A stretch of DNA of 6,433 bases from Candidatus Methanofastidiosia archaeon. Lineage in GTDB: Archaea > Methanobacteriota_B > Thermococci > Methanofastidiosales > NM3. A program made the translations under genes and the position numbers. How positions within the stretch are numbered: position 1 is the first letter of the stretch; each line of letters opens with the position of its first letter. Location of the stretch: contig JAHKLV010000145.1 of assembly GCA_020854925.1 (NCBI GenBank), positions 1 to 6,433 on the forward strand, read 5' to 3'. Under the pieces are notes generated by a model. It saw only the letters and a program-made list of their open reading frames with translations. It did no database searches and had not been told where the DNA came from. Positions 1 to 5,455 of this stretch are shown here, piece by piece.

Positions 1-610
1 GCACAAGGGGAAGGGGCGTCCTGCCCTTGGCGAGCGCCGTGATGCGCTCATCGCAAAACGTCTCCATTTTCTCAAGCGGGGACTCCGTCGACAGGGTGCA
101 GGCTGCGACGCGCGACACGTCCATGGGAAAGAGCTTTCCCGCCTCATAGGCGTAAAAGAGGAGCGCCCCGTACTCGTATCCCTTAAAGGGGGGCAGGATG
201 GCATAGGGTCGCATGGGGCCGGGGAGGACCCTGACAGCAAGGAGGCATGATTCGTCTGCCACGGGGAGCGACTCGAAAGACACCAAGTCGGACGGAGGCC
301 GTGGGGCAATCTTTTCCTCGATAAGCCGCTCACACAGCTCCTGGATATCGGCACACGCCCCCATGGAAAGGCCGGTGATGGCGTGGGGCGTGTCAAGGGC
401 AAAGTCCACCCCGAAGACGATGGTGCCACCCGGGCCGTTGAGCATACCGCACAGCGCCTTCGCAAAGTCCATGACCCGGTCTTCCGTGGAAAGGAACCCT
501 TCCCCTTCCGTTAGCGGGGCGGGAATAAGGATGACGTCGTTCCCGATATGGCGCTTCTTCGCTATAAGCGAGGCTATGGCCCCCCGTACCCCGGTACCGT
601 CGCCGCTCAT
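1..610 (-). CDS. Schlafen-like AlbA_2 domain protein (partial, 3' end off the left edge)
   Basis: This reading frame is open from ATG at 610 to the window edge, 203 residues with no stop, so the C-terminus is missing. Residues about 45-140 match the pattern of the AlbA_2 (Schlafen AAA_4-like, putative nucleic-acid-binding) domain. There is a helix (DFAKALCGMLN), then the hallmark GGTIVFGVD at 61-69, ITGL at 78-81, a helix ending IAPRP, and a strand LLAVRVLPGPMRPYAI. After that comes an aromatic segment (GYEYGALLFYAYEAGKLFP) whose role I do not recognise. The start is chosen because its ATG overlaps the stop of the upstream DUF3783 gene as ATGA, with GGAGG on the minus strand at 621-625. Translational coupling is therefore likely. 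AlbA_2 proteins are often transcriptional regulators or ATPase/helicase-like proteins, but without the C-terminus the function is open. The domain call is pattern recognition, not a profile hit. Confidence 0.6.
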   Translation of the reverse strand, partial: MSGDGTGVRGAIASLIAKKRHIGNDVILIPAPLTEGEGFLSTEDRVMDFAKALCGMLNGPGGTIVFGVDFALDTPHAITGLSMGACADIQELCERLIEEKIAPRPPSDLVSFESLPVADESCLLAVRVLPGPMRPYAILPPFKGYEYGALLFYAYEAGKLFPMDVSRVAACTLSTESPLEKMETFCDERITALAKGRTPLPLV

Positions 611-960
611 CGCGAACACGCCTCCCGTTCCTCCTCAAGATGGGATGCGAGCGTTCCTATCTCCCACGATACATTGGAAGGGGTGAGGCAACAAAACAGG
701 GGGCGTGGCTCTAACGTCACGGCGCGCATCGATGCAAGGATCTCGGTATCGGCAAATCCCACAAACATGAGGAATCGTGTGCCGCATGCAGGGGCATGCG
801 GGGTACATCCGCCACGAAGCACCTCGGAAACGGATGAACGTTCGAGGCCTGAGGCGTCAAAGGCCGTCACCGGCGCGCCTATGGCACCGGATACGGCGGC
901 GGTAACGGCCGCGATATCGGCGGCACGATATCCGTAGAGCATGAGTGCCTTTTCTTCCAT
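607..960 (-). CDS. DUF3783 family protein
   Basis: A 117-residue protein starting MEEKALMLYGYRAADI. It follows the DUF3783 layout seen in methanogens: an N-terminal strand ending in a LYGY motif, a central segment with FLMFVGFADTEI and a following helix (residues 63-80), then PRPLFCCLTPSNVSWEIGTL and a terminal helix with an EEER run (86-113). No catalytic motif is visible and the family has no firm biochemical role; it is probably a small cytosolic protein. The ATG at 960 is preferred over the upstream ATG at 1029. The extra 23 residues (starting MCVHAC) do not resemble the family, and a TATA-like element lies about 25 bp before 960, which implies a leaderless mRNA. The stop overlaps the start of the AlbA_2-domain gene by 4 nt, so the two form an operon. 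Confidence 0.8.
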   Translation of the reverse strand: MEEKALMLYGYRAADIAAVTAAVSGAIGAPVTAFDASGLERSSVSEVLRGGCTPHAPACGTRFLMFVGFADTEILASMRAVTLEPRPLFCCLTPSNVSWEIGTLASHLEEEREACSR

Positions 961-980
961 GGAGATAGTACGCCCTGCAC

Positions 981-990
981 CTATATGTAT
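981..990 (-). promoter_or_regulatory. TATA-like promoter for the DUF3783 gene
   Basis: On the minus strand this reads ATACATATAG. Its centre is about 25 bp upstream of the ATG at 960, the normal archaeal TATA-to-start-site distance. Transcription would then begin at or next to the start codon. No Shine-Dalgarno sequence is seen just before the ATG (TACTATCTCC), which fits leaderless initiation. Predicted by eye only. Confidence 0.5.
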
Positions 991-1035
991 CTTACCACGG
1001 TGCGAAAACATGCACGCATGGACGCACAACGAGAC

Positions 1036-1051
1036 ATATTGTATACAATAT
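1036..1051. promoter_or_regulatory. Perfect 16-bp palindrome, candidate operator
   Basis: The sequence ATATTGTATACAATAT is identical to its own reverse complement over all 16 bases. It lies between the two divergent promoters, about 22 bp before the plus-strand TATA box and about 46 bp behind the minus-strand one. Two-fold symmetry of this size suggests a binding site for a dimeric regulator. Position upstream of the BRE/TATA of the surface-protein operon would suit an activator, or a regulator shared with the divergent gene. The surroundings are AT-rich, which raises the chance of random palindromes. Confidence 0.5.
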
Positions 1052-1073
1052 TATACTCACAAACCTAAAGATA

Positions 1074-1081
1074 CTATATAT
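1074..1081 (+). promoter_or_regulatory. TATA box for the surface-protein operon
   Basis: CTATATAT follows a purine-rich stretch (TAAAGA) that could serve as the BRE. A start site about 25 bp downstream would fall near 1103, leaving a short leader of about a dozen bases that just includes the Shine-Dalgarno site before the ATG at 1116. Confidence 0.6.
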
Positions 1082-1104
1082 TTTTTTGTGTCAAGCCCCA
1101 AAAC

Positions 1105-1110
1105 GGTGAT
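1105..1110 (+). promoter_or_regulatory. Ribosome binding site of the first surface-protein gene
   Basis: GGTGAT is exactly complementary to AUCACC at the archaeal 16S rRNA 3' end and sits 5 nt before the ATG at 1116. It fixes that ATG as the start. Confidence 0.7.
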
Positions 1111-1115
1111 ACCAC

Positions 1116-2141
1116 ATGTATCAAAAAACACGAATAACGGCTTTGATTGCCATATTGGCACTCCTAACAATCCCTTTTGTGTGGGCCGACAGCGAATCGG
1201 TATCGGCTACCGCAGGCATCAATCCCTATGCACCGAGCTTCGAATACGTAGAGATTACGGATACTGAGCTTTCCATAAGCAGCCATCTGGACGTCGACAG
1301 GGAATATTATCTCCATGTGCACAGCATCGACAAGAACGGGATCACCGACATCGCCTCGCTTGTGTGCACCCTCTTCTTTGCCGGTGACGGATCGCTTTCT
1401 GCGGGGGCGACGGACACCCGCTCGTGCTACACGCTCACGTACACGTACGCCAACGGCACGGCGAACTGGACAAGCGCGCCCGCGGGACACCTCGTGGAAG
1501 GCGATTGCAGCGCCACACCAGACGGATACCGTTCCCGATTCATCTTCGCCTTTTCCCTCGGGAAAATAGCAATTCCCAGCGGCGACACCAACACATGGAA
1601 GGTATCGGTGACCATCATGGACCGTTCAGGGCAGACGACTACGTATGCCGACCTTCCCTTCGACGTCAACGACTACATCGAATGGAGCGGTGTCCCGTCC
1701 ACCCTGGAGCTGAGTTCCACCTGTATGGACCCCGAAAGCCCGTGGACCCTTCCTCAATCCCAGCCGGTCCAGGCGGTGGTGACCTCCAACGTTCCCGTCA
1801 GCGTTCTCTTCTGCGGAGCAGACCTCATGTACGGGGCTGACGCCATCGCCTGCGAAACGTTCACCCTTGAGACCGTTGCAACTCCCGCAGGCGGAACGGT
1901 GAATACCGCCTACGCCATCCCGGGCGCCATTCCGACGGAATCCGTCACCCTCGTGGATACGGCCTATGGCACCGCCTGCATGCTCGACCCCACCCTGGCG
2001 GGATACTGCAACAACAGCGCCGGTATAGCCTCTTTTGTCATCGACGCAGCCACAGGGGCGACCGTGCCGTATGTTCCTGCCGGGACCTATTCGGCGGTGT
2101 GGACCTTCACCCTGGAACGCGGGGCAGGCGTGACACCATAG
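1116..2141 (+). CDS. Secreted cysteine-rich beta-sandwich surface protein
   Basis: A 341-residue exported protein. Residues 1-24 form a Sec signal peptide: a basic start (MYQKTR), a hydrophobic core and a likely cut after VWA. The N-terminal half (about 35-185) looks like an Ig-like beta sandwich with a Y-x-L-H-V-x-S-x-D-x-x-G-x-x-D-I pattern at 65-79 and a closing WKVSVTIMDRSGQ strand at 161-173. The C-terminal half (about 190-335) has alternating strands (VQAVVTSNVPVSVLF, 218-232) and ends with VPAGTYSAVWTFTLERG, a closing pattern like that of WxL-type and spore-coat-U-like surface domains. Eight cysteines (84, 104, 131, 203, 233, 246, 288, 298) could form up to four disulfides outside the cell. 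N-glycosylation sequons are at N113, N117 and N299. No C-terminal anchor or sorting signal is visible, so retention probably needs a partner; the next gene, 12 nt downstream, is the obvious candidate. The exact family is not recognised. Confidence 0.85.
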   Translation: MYQKTRITALIAILALLTIPFVWADSESVSATAGINPYAPSFEYVEITDTELSISSHLDVDREYYLHVHSIDKNGITDIASLVCTLFFAGDGSLSAGATDTRSCYTLTYTYANGTANWTSAPAGHLVEGDCSATPDGYRSRFIFAFSLGKIAIPSGDTNTWKVSVTIMDRSGQTTTYADLPFDVNDYIEWSGVPSTLELSSTCMDPESPWTLPQSQPVQAVVTSNVPVSVLFCGADLMYGADAIACETFTLETVATPAGGTVNTAYAIPGAIPTESVTLVDTAYGTACMLDPTLAGYCNNSAGIASFVIDAATGATVPYVPAGTYSAVWTFTLERGAGVTP

Positions 2142-2153
2142 GGGGCACCAGAG

Positions 2154-3116
2154 ATGAACACCCGATTCATCCTCGTTCTCCTCTTTCTTTTCCTTTTCAT
2201 GCCATGCCCTTCCCAGGCCGAAATGGGCATGGGCATTTCTGGAAGGACTGAGGCGCTCGTCATTGAACAATTCCCCTACGTCTACGAGGGCAGATTCAGC
2301 ATCCATAACACCTCTGATACCGCGTGCCTCTACGTGCTCGCCGTTGCTTCACCGTATGAGGATGTCACGGAATGGGTTGCCGTGAGCCCGGCAGCCGTGG
2401 AGATAGCCAGCAACGGGTATGCCGATATCAAGTATACCATCGCCGCTCCAGGGGGGTACACGGGAGACTACGATATCAGAATCATCGCCAACGGTTATGC
2501 GCTCTCAGGTGAAGGGACAACAGGCGATAGACCCGTCTCCTACCTCCAGACGAGCGGGTCCCTGCGGATATCGGTAAACGTGACCCATAATGCAGGGGAT
2601 GCATCCCTCGGCACCACACGGCCACATGAGGCCGACGCACCCGCTGCTGAGGATCCGCAACCCGTCGATGTCGGTTCCCAAGCATACCTAGACGTCCCCA
2701 CGGACGTGTCGGTGGGCACGGCCGTCCGCCTGAGGGGCGGGATCATAGGGCACGAGGCGCCGGCATCGCTGTGCATCGTCCTTTCCTCGCCCATGGGAGA
2801 ATCCTACGCACTGCCAACAGACTACACCTACACCTTCAGGGAGGAAGGGGTGTGGACAGCACGTCTTACCCTGCCTGACGCACCGCTGGTGGAACGGCAG
2901 ATTCGCGTCCGACCCGTTCGCGCTGCCGGTATGGCAGGAGGAGCCTATGCTGTGGCAGGGGGCTTGCTTCTTCTCGGGTTCCTTGCCCTCCATAGGGAAA
3001 GAAAAAAAGGGCAAAAAAGGCGGGAAAAGAGCGAAGCGCGTCACCAGACGACCCTTTCTTCCATATCATTAAAGAGCAAGACGCTTGAGGGAAGGGAAAT
3101 GCCAAAAGGTTTATAA
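2154..3116 (+). CDS. Membrane-anchored surface protein with Ig-like domains and basic cytoplasmic tail
   Basis: A 320-residue type I membrane protein. It has a signal peptide at 1-22 (very hydrophobic core, likely cut after SQA). An Ig-like domain at about 35-145 contains FSIHNTSD, WVAVSP, IKYTIAAP and GSLRISVNVT, the N-T-S-D ... W-V-x-V-S-P ... P-x-x-Y/G pattern of NEW3/DUF916-like sandwiches. An acidic Pro/Ala linker covers about 155-175. A second beta domain spans 176-253, followed by one transmembrane helix at about 257-279. The last 41 residues (from 280) are a basic tail (RERKKGQKRR) presumably in the cytoplasm. Sequons are N52 and N142. The gene follows the secreted-protein gene by 12 nt without a clear Shine-Dalgarno, so co-transcription and coupled translation are likely. 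The architecture resembles a WxL-interacting protein (signal, two Ig-like domains, TM helix, basic tail, about 330 aa), but homology is not shown. It may anchor the upstream product. Confidence 0.85.
   Translation: MNTRFILVLLFLFLFMPCPSQAEMGMGISGRTEALVIEQFPYVYEGRFSIHNTSDTACLYVLAVASPYEDVTEWVAVSPAAVEIASNGYADIKYTIAAPGGYTGDYDIRIIANGYALSGEGTTGDRPVSYLQTSGSLRISVNVTHNAGDASLGTTRPHEADAPAAEDPQPVDVGSQAYLDVPTDVSVGTAVRLRGGIIGHEAPASLCIVLSSPMGESYALPTDYTYTFREEGVWTARLTLPDAPLVERQIRVRPVRAAGMAGGAYAVAGGLLLLGFLALHRERKKGQKRREKSEARHQTTLSSISLKSKTLEGREMPKGL
3109..3116 (+). promoter_or_regulatory. TATA box for the ABC ATPase gene, overlapping the previous stop codon
   Basis: GTTTATAA is preceded by CAAAAG, a good BRE/TATA pair. 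The last three bases are the TAA stop of the upstream surface-protein gene. The expected start site, about 25 bp on, is near 3138, just before the Shine-Dalgarno sequence. This gives the ATPase its own promoter although it lies close behind the surface operon. Confidence 0.65.
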
Positions 3117-3122
3117 CACTCG

Positions 3123-3135
3123 TAAGACGTTCTTA
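3123..3135 (+). promoter_or_regulatory. Short inverted repeat between TATA box and start site
   Basis: TAAGA and TCTTA form 5-bp arms around a 3-bp spacer (CGT). The element sits between the TATA box and the predicted transcription start, where a bound repressor would block RNA polymerase. The arms are short and could occur by chance. Confidence 0.25.
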
Positions 3136-3140
3136 TGTGA

Positions 3141-3147
3141 GGAGGGG
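3141..3147 (+). promoter_or_regulatory. Ribosome binding site that decides the ABC ATPase start
   Basis: GGAGGGG lies 7-9 nt before the ATG at 3155. An in-frame GTG at 3137 would place this purine run inside the coding region and coincides with the predicted transcription start. ATG 3155 is therefore the better start. Confidence 0.7.
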
Positions 3148-3154
3148 GTATTGC

Positions 3155-4228
3155 ATGGTAACGGTCAGCCTCAGGGGGGTCACCAAACGATTCAACGACG
3201 TGATTGCCGTCAACGACGCCCGATTTGACATCGCGGACGGAGAGCTTTTCACCTTGCTTGGGCCAAGCGGATGCGGGAAGACGACGCTGCTTCGCTGCAT
3301 CGCCGGATTCTATATACCGGAGGAAGGGACCATCCTTTTTGACGACCTCGATGTCACGAACGTGCCACCCAATCTCAGGGAAACGGGCATGGTCTTCCAA
3401 AACTATGCCCTCTGGCCCCACATGTCGGTCTTTGACAACATCGGCTACGGGCTCAAGATCCGCAAGATGCACAAGGATGCCGTTGAAGACAAGGTCCTGG
3501 AAATCCTTGATCTCGTGCAGCTCACGGGGCTTGCTGAGCGGTACCCCTACCAGCTCTCCGGCGGGCAGCAGCAGCGTGTGGCGCTTGCCAGGGCACTTGT
3601 CATCGAACCCAAGGTTCTCCTGCTCGACGAACCGCTCTCGAACCTTGACGCAAAACTCCGTATCGAGATGCGCAACGAGATATCCCGCATCCAGAAACGA
3701 CTGGATATCACCACCATCTACGTCACCCACGACCAGGAGGAGGCGCTCGCCATCTCCGACCGGCTTGCGGTCATCGACAACGGCGTCGTCCAGCAAATAG
3801 GGACGCCGCATGAGATATACTCGCTGCCGCGCAATCTCTTTGTTGCAGACTTCATAGGGGAATGCAACATTATCAAGGGCACGGTCACGTCGGCCGACGG
3901 CGCCCTTGAGATGAAAACGGAGGAGGGATATCTCCTCAGGGGCTTTGCAGAGAAGGGGTCCACCGAGGAGTATGCCGTCGGCGAGACGGCCTACGTTGCC
4001 ATGCGCCCGGAGAACATCCGCCTTACGAACAAGACCCCCGAAAGCAATGTCATACCCGCTCGTGTGCGCTACAGCCAGTACTTTGGAAAGGTGACCCGCC
4101 TCTTTGTGGACGGGCTGGGGACACATATGAAGGTGGACGCCGACCCTGGTGCCGCCATGGGCGTGGAGGGAACCGATATCGAGCTCTACGTGGAGCCGTC
4201 AGCGGTCCTCTTCCTTCCCCGTGCGTAG
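3155..4228 (+). CDS. ABC transporter ATP-binding protein, PotA/CUT1 type with TOBE domain
   Basis: A 357-residue ATPase subunit of an importer, acting at the inner face of the membrane. All ATPase motifs are intact: Walker A GPSGCGKTT at 36-44, Q-loop Q82 (VFQNYALWPHMSVFDNI), signature LSGGQQQR at 134-141, Walker B VLLLDEP at 154-160, D-loop SNLD at 162-165 and switch His192 (VTHDQEEA). Residues about 235-355 form the regulatory TOBE_2-type domain (FIGECNIIKGTV, then MRPENIRL). Length and motifs are normal for the polyamine/ferric-iron/sugar group (PotA, FbpC, MalK-like); the FIGE..I..G.V junction is PotA-like, but the substrate cannot be read from the ATPase. No permease or binding-protein gene is adjacent: it follows a surface-protein pair and converges with the nucleotidyltransferase gene, overlapping it tail to tail by 30 bp. 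It may serve permeases encoded elsewhere. Confidence 0.93.
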   Translation: MVTVSLRGVTKRFNDVIAVNDARFDIADGELFTLLGPSGCGKTTLLRCIAGFYIPEEGTILFDDLDVTNVPPNLRETGMVFQNYALWPHMSVFDNIGYGLKIRKMHKDAVEDKVLEILDLVQLTGLAERYPYQLSGGQQQRVALARALVIEPKVLLLDEPLSNLDAKLRIEMRNEISRIQKRLDITTIYVTHDQEEALAISDRLAVIDNGVVQQIGTPHEIYSLPRNLFVADFIGECNIIKGTVTSADGALEMKTEEGYLLRGFAEKGSTEEYAVGETAYVAMRPENIRLTNKTPESNVIPARVRYSQYFGKVTRLFVDGLGTHMKVDADPGAAMGVEGTDIELYVEPSAVLFLPRA

Positions 4229-5455
4229 AACGGCATGCTCCTGCTTGGCGAGCACGAGGGTATGCGGCTCGACGTTCGAATCGAGGATGACACCGGGGCC
4301 GATGCCGCAGTGGTCGCCTATCTTGCGTCCCTCATAGATACTCACATTGATGCCTGTTTTCGTGTGGTCGCCGATGACGACTCCAAGCTTTCGACGGTGC
4401 GAAGAGACAACGACCCCCTTTATCTCCATCTTGACGGGGTCCTTGCGGTGACGAAGATTCGCTATGAGCGTCCCCGCGCCAAGGTTGCACCCCTCCCCGA
4501 TGACCGAGTCCCCTACGTAGGACAGGTGCGCGGCGTTCGTGTGGGAAAAAAGGATGGAGTTCTTTATTTCCGTGGCGTTTCCCACATGACAGTGGTCACC
4601 GATGGTGGTGTAGGGCCGTATGAAGCAATTGGGGCCGATATCGCAGTTCCTGCCGATACGCACCGGCCCCACGATATAGGCTCCGTTTCTCACGAGCGTC
4701 CCCTCGCCAATCCACACCTTCCCCTGCACGGTGGCCTGCTCCTCGACGGTGCCCTCGATACACGCATCCTGGCAGGATACGAGATGCTCATTCACCTCGA
4801 GGAGAGACCAGGGGTACCCGATGTCGTTCCAGTACCCCTCATGGGCATGGACGGCAAAGGTATCACGTAGCGCGATGATTGAATCGGTAAGCTCATATTC
4901 GCCCCGCGGGGAAAGGGGTGTAGCACGGATAGCGCCGAAGATGGCTGGCGTAAAGACATACACGCCGATATTGACGTGTGCCAGGGAAGCGGTCTCCTTC
5001 TCCCGTATTTCGCAAAGCCTGCCGTCGCGCGCGACTACCGAGCCGTATTCACCCCGGTTTTCCATCTCCTTCGTACACAGCACCTGCTGTCCGGTGCGCC
5101 GGTGCAGGTCCACGGCATCGGCAACACATGCGGGATCGACGTAGATGTCTCCGTTGAGGCATACAAAAGGCTCGTCTATCCCATCGGCAGCCAGAACGGC
5201 GTTGGCCGTCCCGCAGACACGTTCCTGGCGAGCATAGGAAACGTGCAGTCCGGGATAGTGCTCGGCCACATAGGCCCTAATGTCTTCTTCCCGATAGTTG
5301 ACGACAAAGACGAACCCGTCGACATGGGGGGCTGCCGCCTCGATGACATAGTCAAGAATCATGCGATTGCCCACGGGTATGAGTGCCTTGGGTCTTGTGT
5401 TCGTAAGGGGCTGTAGACGCTCGCCGCGCCCGGCCATGAGGATTACTGCTTTCGT
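4199..5455 (-). CDS. glmU: Bifunctional sugar-1-phosphate nucleotidylyltransferase/acetyltransferase (archaeal GlmU type)
   Basis: A cytosolic enzyme expected to acetylate glucosamine-1-phosphate and couple it to UTP, giving UDP-GlcNAc, as MJ1101 does. The N-terminal Rossmann-like domain (1 to about 225) has GRGERLQPLT at 9-18, RPKALIPV with Lys23 at 21-28, GTANAV at 82-87 and the metal-binding NGDIYVD at 101-107. The C-terminal left-handed beta helix (about 232-405) has hexapeptide repeats and AHLSYVGDS, whose His310 aligns with the acetyltransferase catalytic His of E. coli GlmU. With ACG at 5455 as start the protein has 418 residues. The first in-frame ATG, at 5437, would remove KAVIL of the first strand and has no ribosome binding site at a useful distance. 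No ATG, GTG or TTG is in frame nearby, whereas GGAGGTG lies 5 nt before the ACG. It overlaps the mutase gene upstream by 13 nt and the ABC ATPase gene by 30 bp. UDP-GlcNAc as product is inferred; another sugar nucleotide is possible. Confidence 0.88.
   Translation of the reverse strand, partial: TKAVILMAGRGERLQPLTNTRPKALIPVGNRMILDYVIEAAAPHVDGFVFVVNYREEDIRAYVAEHYPGLHVSYARQERVCGTANAVLAADGIDEPFVCLNGDIYVDPACVADAVDLHRRTGQQVLCTKEMENRGEYGSVVARDGRLCEIREKETASLAHVNIGVYVFTPAIFGAIRATPLSPRGEYELTDSIIALRDTFAVHAHEGYWNDIGYPWSLLEVNEHLVSCQDACIEGTVEEQATVQGKVWIGEGTLVRNGAYIVGPVRIGRNCDIGPNCFIRPYTTIGDHCHVGNATEIKNSILFSHTNAAHLSYVGDSVIGEGCNLGAGTLIANLRHRKDPVKMEIKGVVVSSHRRKLGVVIGDHTKTGINVSIYEGRKIGDHCGIGPGVILDSNVEPHTLVLAKQEHAVLRTGKEEDR

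Noticed and set aside
213..686. 157-codon plus-strand frame at the left end
   Set aside because: It runs opposite the AlbA_2-domain frame, which has the GGTIVFGVD hallmark and an ATGA-coupled start.
961..1029. ATG at 1029 as start of the DUF3783 gene
   Set aside because: The added residues do not fit the family and the stretch contains the TATA-like element.
1626..2306. 226-codon minus-strand frame across the junction of the two surface-protein genes
   Set aside because: The plus-strand genes have signal peptides, a Shine-Dalgarno site and promoter; the antisense product is low-complexity Gly/Arg-rich shadow sequence.
3137..3154. GTG at 3137 as start of the ABC ATPase
   Set aside because: It lies at the predicted transcription start and would translate the Shine-Dalgarno sequence; the ATG at 3155 gives the normal family N-terminus.
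3041..4126. 361-codon open frame on the minus strand opposite the ABC ATPase
   Set aside because: It is a shadow of the ATPase gene, which carries every expected motif; the antisense translation has no recognisable domain.
4235..4870. 211-codon plus-strand frame opposite the nucleotidyltransferase
   Set aside because: Antisense to a clearly conserved beta-helix domain, with no ribosome binding site or family resemblance.
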